A DNA stretch of 64,000 nt, taken from Tardiphaga robiniae. GTDB taxonomy: Bacteria; Pseudomonadota; Alphaproteobacteria; Rhizobiales; Xanthobacteraceae. Numbering within the stretch: position 1 is the stretch's first letter; each line of letters begins with the position of its first letter. The notes under the pieces are model-generated. The model did not search any database, had not been told where the DNA came from, and worked only from the letters and a program-made list of their open reading frames with translations. The stretch spans positions 1,117,628 to 1,181,627 of the forward strand of contig NZ_LVYV01000001.1 of the NCBI RefSeq assembly GCF_001618955.1, written 5' to 3'. This document shows positions 30,022 through 38,278 of the stretch, piece after piece. The position numbers and the translations under genes were made by a program.

Positions 30022-30552
30022 ATGGGCGCCACTGCGGACGTGGATCCCCGCGCCTTCCGACGGGCGCTCGGACAGTTTGCCACCGGCGTCGCCGTGATCA
30101 CGGCCGAAGCGGCCGATGGCCAGGCAATCGGCTTGACCATGAGTTCGTTCAACTCGGTCTCGGTGGACCCACCGCTGATCCTGTTCTCGATCGACCGCAA
30201 GGCCTTCAGCCTCAAGGCGATGACCGAGGCCAAGGGTTATGCCGTGAACATCCTCGGCCGCGACCAGGAGCATCTGTCGAACAAGTTCGCCAGGGCGCTC
30301 GGCGACAAGTGGGCGGCGGTCGAACATACGCTGGGCCATGAGGCGGCGCCCCTGATCGCGGGCGCGCTCGCACACTTCGAATGCGCGCCATACGCGCAAT
30401 ATGATGGCGGGGACCATCTGATCTTCGTCGGCCGAGTGGTGAAGTTCAGTGCCTATCCGGCCAACGAGCCGTTGGTCTTCTTCCGCGGGGCCTATCGCAG
30501 CCTCGCAAGTACCGAGCGCAGCCCGGAATGGCCGCTGCCGATGCACTACTGA
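30022..30552 (+). CDS. flavin reductase (HpaC-like)
   Basis: 176 residues of the FMN/FAD-binding flavin reductase domain. FRRALGQFATGVAVITA at the start, the TMSSFNSVSVDPPLILFSI loop that contacts flavin, and the DHLIFVGRVVKF segment are typical. It supplies reduced flavin to the monooxygenase encoded next. I start at ATG 30022, 6 bases after AGGAG, because the ATG at 30016 abuts that site. The gene leads an operon with the HpaB-like oxygenase 50 bases downstream and a cupin gene, and faces a MarR regulator. Confidence 0.9.
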   Translation: MGATADVDPRAFRRALGQFATGVAVITAEAADGQAIGLTMSSFNSVSVDPPLILFSIDRKAFSLKAMTEAKGYAVNILGRDQEHLSNKFARALGDKWAAVEHTLGHEAAPLIAGALAHFECAPYAQYDGGDHLIFVGRVVKFSAYPANEPLVFFRGAYRSLASTERSPEWPLPMHY

Positions 30553-30602
30553 AATAACGCACCTGAAATGCTACCCATGACTGAAAGTGACCGAGGCAAC
30601 CC

Positions 30603-32102
30603 ATGATCAAGACCGGCGAACAGCACATCGCGAGTCTGCGCGACGGCCGTGAAATCTATCTCGATGGTGAGCTGGTGGATGACGTGACCACCCATCCGGC
30701 GTTCCGGGGTGTGGTGGCCTCAATCGGGCGGATGTTCGATTTCCAGAGCGCGCCGGAAAATCGCGAGCTGATGACTTTCGAGACCGAGACCGGCATCCGC
30801 GCCAACCGGATCTGGGAATTGCCCGGCAGCTATGATGCGCTGATTAATCGCCGCCGCGGCCTGGAGGCCTGGACCGAGCTGCATGCCGGCTTCATGGGTC
30901 GCGCGCCGGATCACGTCGCCTCCTGCATCGCCGGTATGTATATGGGCGTCGAGGTATTCGAGGCCTACGACAAGGCACGCGCCAAGGCATTGGCGGATTA
31001 CTATCGCTACGCCCGCGACAACGACCTCTACCTCACTTACGTGATCATCAACCCGCAGGCCGACCGCTCCAAGAGCGCCGCCGAGCAAGCCGATCCGTTC
31101 CTGTCGGCAGGCGTGGTGTCGCGCGATGCCGAGGGTCTGACGATCCGTGGCGCCAAGATGCTGGCCACCGGCGGCATCATGGCCAATGAGGTGTTCGTCA
31201 CCTGCATCCAGCCGCTGCAGCCCGGCGACGAGAAATATGCGGTGTCCTTCGCGATTCCGATGAACACTAAGGGTCTGAAGGTCCTGTCGCGCAAGTCCTA
31301 TGAAGCCGCGTCGCCATCGGTGTTCGACAATCCGCTGTCGAGCCGCTTCGATGAAAACGATGCTGTGCTGTATTTCGATGACGTGAAGGTGCCGTGGGAT
31401 CGCGTGTTCATCGTCGATGACATCGCGATGTGCCAGAAACAGTTCCACGCGACCCCGGCGCATGTGTACCAGAACTACCAGGCCATGATCCGGCTGTCGG
31501 TGAAGCTGCGCTTCCTGATCGGCATCGCGTATCGCACTGCTGAGACCAACGGCATTGCTGGCTTCCCGCAGGTGAAGGAAATGCTCGGCCAGCTCGCTGC
31601 CGAAGTATCGATGGTCGAGGCCTTCGTGGTGGCGATGGAGACCAAGGGTACGCAGCGCGGCGCCTATTATGTGCCTGACCGGGCGATGCTGTATTCGGCG
31701 CAGGTTTTGACCCAGCAGCTCTATTCCAAGATCATCAATACGCTGCGTGAGCTCGCCGGCGGCGGCATGATCATGCTGCCATCCTCGGTGAAGGACTTCG
31801 CCAATCCGGAACTGGCGCGCCTGATCGGCAAGACCCAGCAGTCGCCGGCGGCCAGCGCGACCGAAAAGGTCAAGTTTTACAAGCTGGCCTGGGATGCGGT
31901 TGGCTCCGAATTCGCCTCGCGTCACTCGCAATACGAGATGTTTTTCGCCGGCGCGACCTTCGTCACCAAGGGCCATGCCTTCCGCACTTATGACTGGATG
32001 AGGTCGGCGGCGTTGCTCGACAAGATGCTGTCCAGCTATGACCTTGCCGATGAAGTCTCCACCTCAACGGCGCCGGCTACCTCGCCTCGCGCTGTCGCTT
32101 GA
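30603..32102 (+). CDS. 4-hydroxyphenylacetate 3-hydroxylase family oxygenase (HpaB-like)
   Basis: 499 residues of the FADH2-dependent aromatic hydroxylase family. Seen: GREIYLDGELVDDVTTHPAF near residue 16, the RRRGLEAWTELHAGFMGRAPDH segment, ADRSKS, the GAKMLATGGIMANE stretch near residue 186, and RELAGGGMIMLPSS near 385. It uses reduced flavin from the adjacent reductase to hydroxylate a phenol or related ring; the natural substrate is unknown, and members also act on chlorophenols or on indole and pyrrole-type compounds. GAGG lies upstream of the ATG. There are no homoprotocatechuate ring-cleavage genes nearby. Confidence 0.9.
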   Translation: MIKTGEQHIASLRDGREIYLDGELVDDVTTHPAFRGVVASIGRMFDFQSAPENRELMTFETETGIRANRIWELPGSYDALINRRRGLEAWTELHAGFMGRAPDHVASCIAGMYMGVEVFEAYDKARAKALADYYRYARDNDLYLTYVIINPQADRSKSAAEQADPFLSAGVVSRDAEGLTIRGAKMLATGGIMANEVFVTCIQPLQPGDEKYAVSFAIPMNTKGLKVLSRKSYEAASPSVFDNPLSSRFDENDAVLYFDDVKVPWDRVFIVDDIAMCQKQFHATPAHVYQNYQAMIRLSVKLRFLIGIAYRTAETNGIAGFPQVKEMLGQLAAEVSMVEAFVVAMETKGTQRGAYYVPDRAMLYSAQVLTQQLYSKIINTLRELAGGGMIMLPSSVKDFANPELARLIGKTQQSPAASATEKVKFYKLAWDAVGSEFASRHSQYEMFFAGATFVTKGHAFRTYDWMRSAALLDKMLSSYDLADEVSTSTAPATSPRAVA

Positions 32103-32126
32103 TCTGTCCCCTCAGGAACACTGACC

Positions 32127-32507
32127 ATGGCCATCAATAAACTTCACGATGAATTCCGTACCGTCGATATGTCTTCGGGATGGGAGACGCCCGCGGGCTA
32201 TCCGGCCGGCATCCAGCAGAAGATCCTGTCGGGCGCGCTCGACGAGGTGAACAAGCGTGGCAGCCGCACCCGCCTGTTGCGCTTCGAGCCGGGCGTTTAC
32301 ACCACCGAGCCGTTCGTGCACGAATATTGGGAAGAAGTGTTTCTATTCACCGGCGACCTGATCGTCGGCAATGACAAGCAGGGCAACGGTGGCGAATCCT
32401 TCCAGCCGAACACCTATGCTTGCCGCCCGCCCGGCGCCTATCACGGTCCGTTCAAGTCGGTCGGCGGCTGTGTACTGATGGAGATCCACTATTTCGACCC
32501 AGCCTGA
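32127..32507 (+). CDS. cupin-domain protein
   Basis: 126 residues with a single cupin barrel. The metal-binding pattern can be seen in GVYTTEPFVHEYWEEVFLF (His and glutamates) and the second motif in RPPGAYHGPFKS with another His. It starts 24 bases after the oxygenase stop, with AGGA upstream, so it is cotranscribed with the reductase and oxygenase. It could be a small dioxygenase, isomerase or ligand-binding protein acting on the hydroxylated product; no direct evidence decides. A hairpin follows. Confidence 0.82.
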   Translation: MAINKLHDEFRTVDMSSGWETPAGYPAGIQQKILSGALDEVNKRGSRTRLLRFEPGVYTTEPFVHEYWEEVFLFTGDLIVGNDKQGNGGESFQPNTYACRPPGAYHGPFKSVGGCVLMEIHYFDPA

Positions 32508-32536
32508 TAGAGCACTGCCAAGTCCTGATCAGGATA

Positions 32537-32563
32537 GCCGTCAGCTCTGGCTGGCGGCTTTCT
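32537..32563 (+). terminator. terminator of oxygenase-cupin operon
   Basis: GCCGTCAGC, a TCTG loop and GCTGGCGGC (one G-T pair) followed by TTTCTC. It lies 30 bases after the cupin stop and overlaps the last codons of the minus-strand NYN gene. Confidence 0.65.
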
Positions 32564-33359
32564 CGCGCGCATCCCTGGCTTTTCTTGCCCGTATTGACGT
32601 TCTCTTCGGAGCATTCGCCTTAGGAGGCTTCGCTTTGGCCTTGGCTCGTACTCTCAGGCGGCCAGTTTCGGTCTTCTCGATCTCGAATATTTCAGTCTTG
32701 CGCACGAGATCGCTCAATTTTCTGAAACCATAGGTCCGGACATCGAAATCAGAAACGAAGTTCGGCAGTTGCTCGCCCATGCGGTCCAGGCTGACCCAGC
32801 CTTCCTCGTTGCTGAGTTGCGCAACGACCTTTTCCAGAATGGGAACGGCCGCAGCAGGGTTTTTGAGGGCAACGGCTTTTGGGGGCTGTTCTGTAGTAGC
32901 CGCGGCGCGGTCGGGGATCAGATTTTCCGTATAAATGAACCGGCGACAGGCCTGCCGAAAGCTTTCCGGCGTTCTCTGATTGCCGAAGCCGTAGACGTCC
33001 GCTCCCTGCTCCCGCAGTCGTGAGGCGAGGCGGGTAAAATCGCTGTCGGAAGAAACAAGGCAAAAACCGTCGAAGCGTCCACTATGCAGCAGGTCCATCG
33101 CGTCGATGACGAGCGCGATGTCGGATGCGTTCTTGCCTTTTGTATATGCGAATTGCTGATACGGATCGACGGCGTATTTCTGCAGGATATCGGCCCAGGA
33201 CTTGAGCTGTTGGCTCGAAAAATCGCCGTAGATCCGGCGAACGCTGGCTTCTCCGAATTTGGAAACTTCCTCGAACAGTCCGGCGGCAATCTGAGGCGAT
33301 GTATTGTCGGCGTCAATCAAGACCGCGAAACGCGGCAGGCGTTGCTGTTGAACCTTCAT
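32541..33359 (-). CDS. NYN-domain (LabA/PIN-like) protein with OST-HTH/LOTUS-type domain
   Basis: 272 residues. The N-terminal NYN domain, a PIN-like RNase fold, is clear: FAVLIDADNTSPQ with the first acidic residues, GKNASDIALVIDAMDLL, and FCLVSSDSDFTRLASRLRE with the last acidic cluster, so all expected catalytic aspartates are present. A C-terminal LOTUS-like winged helix follows (residues about 155-235, FDVRTYGFRKLSDLVRKT), then a highly basic tail rich in Lys and Arg. An RNA-cleaving or RNA-binding role is inferred. GGAAG precedes the ATG. It stands alone between two transcription units. Confidence 0.82.
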   Translation of the reverse strand: MKVQQQRLPRFAVLIDADNTSPQIAAGLFEEVSKFGEASVRRIYGDFSSQQLKSWADILQKYAVDPYQQFAYTKGKNASDIALVIDAMDLLHSGRFDGFCLVSSDSDFTRLASRLREQGADVYGFGNQRTPESFRQACRRFIYTENLIPDRAAATTEQPPKAVALKNPAAAVPILEKVVAQLSNEEGWVSLDRMGEQLPNFVSDFDVRTYGFRKLSDLVRKTEIFEIEKTETGRLRVRAKAKAKPPKANAPKRTSIRARKARDAREKAASQS

Positions 33360-33451
33360 CTGCTACTTCCATCTTCGCGGGATGAACGTGCTTGCGAATG
33401 TGTCAGCTTTCCGCAAATGACGAAACGACTTTCAAGGATTCTGCGATCCCG

Positions 33452-34024
33452 TCACGCCTCGCGCAGCAGTAACCGGATGGCTTTCTCCGCGCGGTGCATC
33501 GGCTCCAGGCTGCGATAGGTCCGTGCCAGCAGCAGCGCCCCCTCGAGCTGGCTCAATGCCGCTGTTGCAATGACCTCGGCATCATCAGCCGGTCGTCCGA
33601 ATCGCTCCAGTCCCTTTTTGATCTCGGCTTCCCACTTCTGGAATGCGTTTCTGGTCGCGGCGCCCAGCACGTCGGACTGCGCAGCGGTCTCCAGCGCCGT
33701 GGTGGCGATCGGGCACCCCTCCTTGAAATCCGAAGTCTCGAGATCCGCGGCCATGCCGCGCGCAATCCGGATCAGGAAGGTTTCGGCATCCTCCGACGTC
33801 TCGGCCGCGCCGGCGATTGCCTTGCGCACCGCCTCGCCGGCCAGCGTCAGCGCGGTCTCGCCGATCTCTTCCTTGCCGCCCGGAAAATGAAAATACAGCG
33901 AGCCGCGGGGCGAGCCGCCGGCGGCCAGAATGTCGTGCAATGCGGTGCCGTGGTAGCCCTGCTGGCGAAACAGCTTTGCTGCGGCAGCAAGCGTTTTCCC
34001 TTTTGAATCAGTAGCTTTTGCCAT
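33452..34024 (-). CDS. TetR-family transcriptional regulator (LmrA/YxaF type)
   Basis: 190 residues: N-terminal helix-turn-helix (TLAAAAKLFRQQGYHGTALHDILAAGGSPRGSLYFHF, residues about 11-46) and a ligand-binding C-terminal domain with the ETSDFKEGCPIATTALE segment characteristic of the LmrA/YxaF group. I start at ATG 34024 (MAKATDSKGK). It is divergent from a secreted SnoaL-like protein, and the 80-base gap is packed with palindromes, so it most likely represses both itself and that gene in response to an unknown compound. Confidence 0.87.
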   Translation of the reverse strand: MAKATDSKGKTLAAAAKLFRQQGYHGTALHDILAAGGSPRGSLYFHFPGGKEEIGETALTLAGEAVRKAIAGAAETSEDAETFLIRIARGMAADLETSDFKEGCPIATTALETAAQSDVLGAATRNAFQKWEAEIKKGLERFGRPADDAEVIATAALSQLEGALLLARTYRSLEPMHRAEKAIRLLLREA

Positions 34025-34028
34025 ACCC

Positions 34029-34092
34029 GCAAATATCATTTGCAAATCAGTATGTCGACCGTCATAATATGTAGGTTGACATACATATTATG
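34029..34092. promoter_or_regulatory. cluster of palindromes, candidate TetR operators
   Basis: Within 64 AT-rich bases: GCAAAT/ATTTGC (34029-34034 and 34038-34043), the perfect palindrome ATTTGCAAAT (34038-34047), TATGTCGACC with GGTTGACATA (34051-34060 and 34074-34083, one mismatch) and CATAATATGT with ACATATTATG (34063-34072 and 34083-34092, perfect). They lie between divergent TetR and SnoaL-like genes. Confidence 0.6.
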
Positions 34093-34105
34093 GAAAAGAC
34101 GTTTC

Positions 34106-34600
34106 ATGACCATTTTCTCGCGCCTCGTTCTCGCAGCGGCCGTTCTTACGGGTGCATCAGGCGCCACCGCCCAGACAATGACCGAAGCCCAGGCCCGTGC
34201 CGCGATCGCGCCTTGGTACAGCCTGTTCAATGTTACCAGCCGCGGGGATGTGAAAACCATCCAGGAACAGGTGCTGACGCCGGACTACGAATCCTGCGCG
34301 GGCTACCTTCCGGGCGAATGCTGGGGACGCGACACCTCGATCAAGGTGGTCGGCAATTTTACCAACACGATCCCCGACATGAAATTCGATATCAAGGAAG
34401 TGCTGGTTGCTGGCGATCGTGTCGTGGTGCGCGGCGAAGTGACGGGCACGCCGGCCGGCGACCTGTTCGGCGTGCCGCATTCCGGCAAGAGCTTCCGGAT
34501 GATGGCCATCGATATCCAGACCATCAAGGACGGCAAGATCTCCCGGACCTTTCACATGGAGAACTGGCTCAGCGCGCTGGGACAGCTGCGCGCTAGGTGA
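34106..34600 (+). CDS. secreted SnoaL-like / ester cyclase family protein
   Basis: 164 residues. A Sec signal peptide is evident (MTIFSRLVLAAAVLTGASG, then ATAQ as the probable cleavage region near residue 22). The mature part is an NTF2-like fold of the SnoaL/ester-cyclase type: AIAPWYSLFNV, VVGNFTNTIPDMKFDIKEVL, VVVRGEVTGTPAGDLFGVP and GKISRTFHMENWLSAL. The exported location is unusual for polyketide cyclases, so a binding or detoxifying role is more likely; function unknown. Start ATG at 34106; upstream starts in this frame and the overlapping ATG 34090 frame lack support. Divergent from a TetR gene. Confidence 0.75.
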   Translation: MTIFSRLVLAAAVLTGASGATAQTMTEAQARAAIAPWYSLFNVTSRGDVKTIQEQVLTPDYESCAGYLPGECWGRDTSIKVVGNFTNTIPDMKFDIKEVLVAGDRVVVRGEVTGTPAGDLFGVPHSGKSFRMMAIDIQTIKDGKISRTFHMENWLSALGQLRAR

Positions 34601-34757
34601 AGCGCCCTGCCATTCGCAGGAACAACTATCCGGAAAGGCCAAATCGGTATAATCGACGAAATGTCGGCAGTGCCCCGTTGCGCCGGCAATCGGGTGCATA
34701 TGTCCAGCTGAGTTTCATGCGCGTCACGTCGACGCCGAATATACCGAGGCCTTTGAG

Positions 34758-35372
34758 ATGACCATCCGCCTGCATCGCGGCGATTTGCCGGATTTGAGCC
34801 GCTACACCGATTCCGTTGCGATCGACACCGAGACCATGGGTCTCAATCCGCATCGCGACCGGCTATGCGTGGTGCAGCTCTCGCCCGGCGATGGAAGTGC
34901 CGATGTCGTGCAGATCCCGATGGGCCACACGGACGCGCCGAACCTGAAGAAGCTGCTCGGCGATCCCAAAGTCACCAAGATTTTCCACTTCGCCCGGTTC
35001 GATCTCGCCGCTCTTTACAACGCACTCGGCGTGATGCCTGAGCCGGTCTATTGCACCAAGATCGCCTCCCGCCTGTGCCGCACCTATACCGACAGACACG
35101 GTCTCAAGGATCTGGTCCGCGAAGTCCTCGGCGTCGATCTGTCGAAGCAGCAGCAGTCGAGCGACTGGGGCAGTCAGACCCTCAGCGAGGCCCAGCTATC
35201 CTACGCGGCGTCGGACGTGCTGCATCTGCATGGGCTGCGCGAGCGGCTGAACGTCATGCTGGCGCGGGAGGGGCGCACCGAGCTGGCGCAGGCTTGTTTC
35301 GACTTCCTTCCGACCCGGGCCAAACTCGACCTCTCGGGCTGGGAAAATGAGGACATTTTCGCTCATTCGTGA
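34758..35372 (+). CDS. rnd: short ribonuclease D (3'-5' exonuclease)
   Basis: 204 residues containing only the DEDDy exonuclease domain; the HRDC domains of enterobacterial RNase D are missing, as is usual for this short alphaproteobacterial form. Catalytic motifs: VAIDTETMGLNP (Exo I, Asp and Glu), KIFHFARFDLAALYNALG (Exo II), and LSYAASDVLHLHGLRERL (Exo III with Tyr and Asp). It trims 3' ends of structured RNAs. GAGG is 8 bases upstream of the ATG. It heads the conserved neighbourhood lptC-lptA-lptB-rpoN. Confidence 0.92.
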   Translation: MTIRLHRGDLPDLSRYTDSVAIDTETMGLNPHRDRLCVVQLSPGDGSADVVQIPMGHTDAPNLKKLLGDPKVTKIFHFARFDLAALYNALGVMPEPVYCTKIASRLCRTYTDRHGLKDLVREVLGVDLSKQQQSSDWGSQTLSEAQLSYAASDVLHLHGLRERLNVMLAREGRTELAQACFDFLPTRAKLDLSGWENEDIFAHS

Positions 35373-35547
35373 CTAGCCTGCGGCGAAGTGACTTTCTGAA
35401 ACAGTTCAGGGTCCCTCCCGCCGCGTTTCGGTCATACTCCTCGTTCTGGTGGGGCGGGCTGCAAACCGGTGCATTTCAGCGTAGACTGGCGCCGGTTTGG
35501 CAGACCTTTCGGTGTGGCCCTTTTCGGCATGGCCCGTTGGAGCGACG

Positions 35548-36297
35548 GTGAGTTCAGTTCAGATTCCCAGCTATCAGGCGGGCATGGATGCGCGGTTCAG
35601 GGCCGCAGCACGCCATAGCCGTCTGGTGCGTCTGCTGCGGATTGCTGTCCCTGCCGTCGTGATCCTGTCGATGGCGGCAATTGTCGGCGTGTCGATCTTC
35701 AATCCGTTCCGGATCCTCGCCAAATTGCCGCTCGATATGGGCAATCTGGTCGTTTCGGGCACCAAGATCACCATGGAGACGCCGCATCTGGCCGGTTTCT
35801 CGCCGGACGGACGGCCCTATGAGCTATGGGCCAAGGCCGCGACGCAGGATCTGACAGATCCCGACAATGTCGAGCTGACGACCTTGCGCGCCAAGGTAAT
35901 GATGGAAGACAAGTCGACGATGACGATGGATGCCCGCACCGGGAAGTTCAATTCGAAATCGCAGATGCTCTATCTGTATCAGGACATTTTCCTGCAGACG
36001 ACGACCGGCTACGAGGCCAAGCTGACACAGGCGAACATTGATATTGCCAATGGCACGGTCACGTCGGACGAGCCGGTCGATGTCAAACTTCTCAACGGCA
36101 CTCTGCTCGGGCAACGGATGCGCATCACGGAACACGGTGAGCTGGTTCGGTTCGAGGGCGGTGTGTCGATGAACCTGAAGATGGACCCGCCTTCGCCGGA
36201 TGCTTCGGCTCAGCCTGAGACCGTGGCAGAGCCTGAAGTCGCGCCGGAGCCCGTGAAACCGCGGGCCGCCAACGGCAAGCGCGCCAACGCGAAATGA
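35548..36297 (+). CDS. lptC: LPS export protein LptC
   Basis: 249 residues: one N-terminal helix (about residues 31-52) anchoring a periplasmic beta-jellyroll domain. Segments such as MDARFRAAARHSRLVRLLR and the repeated strand pattern match alphaproteobacterial LptC. LptC passes lipopolysaccharide from the LptBFG extractor to the LptA bridge. I start at GTG 35548, 5 bases after GGAG, not at the ATG 35497. The tail is Pro/Glu/Ala-rich. The stop overlaps the lptA start by four bases. Confidence 0.88.
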   Translation: MSSVQIPSYQAGMDARFRAAARHSRLVRLLRIAVPAVVILSMAAIVGVSIFNPFRILAKLPLDMGNLVVSGTKITMETPHLAGFSPDGRPYELWAKAATQDLTDPDNVELTTLRAKVMMEDKSTMTMDARTGKFNSKSQMLYLYQDIFLQTTTGYEAKLTQANIDIANGTVTSDEPVDVKLLNGTLLGQRMRITEHGELVRFEGGVSMNLKMDPPSPDASAQPETVAEPEVAPEPVKPRAANGKRANAK

Positions 36298-36974
36298 ATG
36301 TGATGATTTTTCCCGTAAGCAATGTCCGATTTCGCGGGGTGACCGGCGCTGCGATCGCCGTGCTCGTGCTGGCTTTCACAGCCGATGCACATGGGCAGAG
36401 CGCGGTGCAGGGTGTGCCGAACGCGATGCAGGGTTTCTCGCAGAATCGCGATCAGCCCATTCAGATCGAGGCCGCATCGCTGGAAATGCGCGACAAGAAA
36501 AAGGAAGCGACCTTCGCAGGCGACGTGAAGGTCGTGCAGGGCGACACCACGATGAAGTCGAAGACTCTGGTGGTCTTCTATGACGGCGGCGGCTCGGCGA
36601 ACGAGCCGGCTGCCAAGGCTGCGCCCAAGGCGCCGATCAAGGCGGCGCAGCCGGGCCCAGGCGGCTCGTCGGCGATCAAGCGGCTTGAAGCGCGCGGCGG
36701 CGTCATCGTCACCCAGAAAGACCAGGTCGTCACCGGCGAGACGGCGGTGTTCGACACCCGGACCAATCTCGTCACGATGCAGGGCAATGTTGTGCTCACC
36801 CAGGGCAAGAATGTGCTGCGCGGCGATCGTCTGACCGTGGATATGACCACGGGCACGTCACGCGTCGAATCCAATAGCGGCAGGGTCCAGGGCATGTTCG
36901 AGTCGTCCGGCCAGAAGGGTGGCGGTGGCCCGACCTCGATCATACCCGGGCCTGCAGGCGGAAAACCCAAGTAA
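36294..36974 (+). CDS. lptA: LPS transport periplasmic protein LptA
   Basis: 226 residues with an N-terminal signal peptide (hydrophobic core AAIAVLVLAFTADAHG, residues about 18-35). The OstA-like domain shows PIQIEAASLEMRDKKKEATF, GDVKVVQGDTTMKSKTLVVF and the later TRTNLVTMQGNVVLTQG strands. A Pro/Ala/Gly-rich insertion of about 25 residues (around 100-125) interrupts the domain. LptA oligomers bridge the periplasm for LPS. Coupled to lptC by an ATGA overlap; a 197-base gap separates it from lptB. Confidence 0.9.
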   Translation: MNVMIFPVSNVRFRGVTGAAIAVLVLAFTADAHGQSAVQGVPNAMQGFSQNRDQPIQIEAASLEMRDKKKEATFAGDVKVVQGDTTMKSKTLVVFYDGGGSANEPAAKAAPKAPIKAAQPGPGGSSAIKRLEARGGVIVTQKDQVVTGETAVFDTRTNLVTMQGNVVLTQGKNVLRGDRLTVDMTTGTSRVESNSGRVQGMFESSGQKGGGGPTSIIPGPAGGKPK

Positions 36975-37171
36975 CTCGAAGGGTTTGCCGATATGGACGA
37001 GCCGGATCCGGTTGAATCTGGCTGCGTAACCCGTTATCGCCATTGTTTTAATCGACATGGAAGGCTTGGCGTTCGGCTGGGCAAGGGACATCTAGTCCGC
37101 CATGCTGTTCCCAGTGATCGAACATGCCGCGACCTGGCGCGGATGACGTTTAGAGGCTGATCGAAGCGCGA

Positions 37172-38188
37172 ATGGTTGATTTCCTCGGCATGTTCCGTCG
37201 GCGCGCTCCGAAACGCGGTCCGCAAGGCTTTGCGCGCTCGCCGGTCGACATCACCGCGCTTGGCGACAGCATGGGCGACATGCTGGGTAATCCGGGCCGC
37301 GAGGCCCCGCCGCTGGCGCGCACCGCCCCGGCCGATACGCCCCAGGTTCCCCAAGCCCGGGCGGAGGCGCCGCGTGCCCCGCAGCAGGCGCCGGCCCGTC
37401 GTCCGGACAAGGCGCCGCCGCGGCTGAGAACCAACGGCGCTGCGGCACCAAAAGCTGCCCCGCGTGCGGGCTATCTGGCCGTCCATAATGTGAAAAAGAG
37501 CTTCGGCTCACGCCAAGTCACCCGCGGCGTCAGCATCTATGTTCGCCGCGGCGAGGCCGTCGGCCTGCTCGGACCGAACGGTGCCGGCAAGACCACGGTG
37601 TTCTATATGATCACCGGCCTGATCAAGCCGGATAGCGGCGCCATCGAACTCGACGGTCACGACGTCACCCAGCTGCCGATGTATCAGCGCGCCCGCCTCG
37701 GCATCGGCTATCTGCCGCAGGAAGCCTCGATTTTCCGCGGCCTCACCGTCGAGCAGAACATCCGTGCGGTGCTGGAAGTCGTCGAGCCCAGCCGCAAGAA
37801 GCGTGAGCGCGAGCTCGACGGGCTGCTCGAAGAGTTCAACATCCAGAGACTGCGCAAGTCGCCCTCGATCGCGCTGTCCGGCGGTGAGCGCCGCCGCGTC
37901 GAAATTGCGCGCGCGCTGGCGACGCGGCCGAATTACATGCTGCTTGACGAGCCCTTTGCCGGCATTGACCCGATTGCGGTAGGTGACATTCAGGACCTGG
38001 TCCGCCACCTGACCAATCGCGGCATCGGCGTGCTGATTACCGACCATAACGTGCGCGAAACGCTGGGGCTGACAGACCGCGCCTACATCGTCTATGCTGG
38101 TGAAATCCTGACGGAAGGATCTCCCGAGGAGATCGTGGCTGACCCAGACGTGCGTCGCCTTTACCTTGGCGAGGAATTCCGCCTCTAG
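37172..38188 (+). CDS. lptB: LPS export ABC transporter ATPase LptB with N-terminal extension
   Basis: 338 residues. The ATPase core begins near residue 101 ([16 protein letters not shown]) and has Walker [16 protein letters not shown]-loop [13 protein letters not shown], signature [15 protein letters not shown], Walker [13 protein letters not shown] and H-loop ITDHNVRET, all intact. LptB powers LPS extraction by LptFG. E. coli LptB has about 240 residues; here a preceding segment of about 100 residues is rich in Pro, Ala and Arg and looks disordered. No suitable internal start exists near residue 100, so the extension is probably translated. No strong ribosome-binding site is seen at ATG 37172. 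Confidence 0.92.
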   Translation: MVDFLGMFRRRAPKRGPQGFARSPVDITALGDSMGDMLGNPGREAPPLARTAPADTPQVPQARAEAPRAPQQAPARRPDKAPPRLRTNGAAAPKAAPRAGYLAVHNVKKSFGSRQVTRGVSIYVRRGEAVGLLGPNGAGKTTVFYMITGLIKPDSGAIELDGHDVTQLPMYQRARLGIGYLPQEASIFRGLTVEQNIRAVLEVVEPSRKKRERELDGLLEEFNIQRLRKSPSIALSGGERRRVEIARALATRPNYMLLDEPFAGIDPIAVGDIQDLVRHLTNRGIGVLITDHNVRETLGLTDRAYIVYAGEILTEGSPEEIVADPDVRRLYLGEEFRL

Positions 38189-38278
38189 ACCAAATTTACA
38201 ATTCGTCAAGCCGTGTACATCAGGCCGGGAAAGAGATAAGCAAGAAACGGACCAACTTTTGGATCGGTTTTTGCCTCC

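Noticed and set aside
30720..31976. 418-codon minus-strand open frame opposite the HpaB-like gene
   Set aside because: Antisense shadow; His/Arg/Leu-rich low-information translation.
36975..37171. Sigma-54 promoter before lptB (GG..GC elements near 37075)
   Set aside because: The spacing and bases do not fit TGGCAC-N5-TTGC well enough to claim it.
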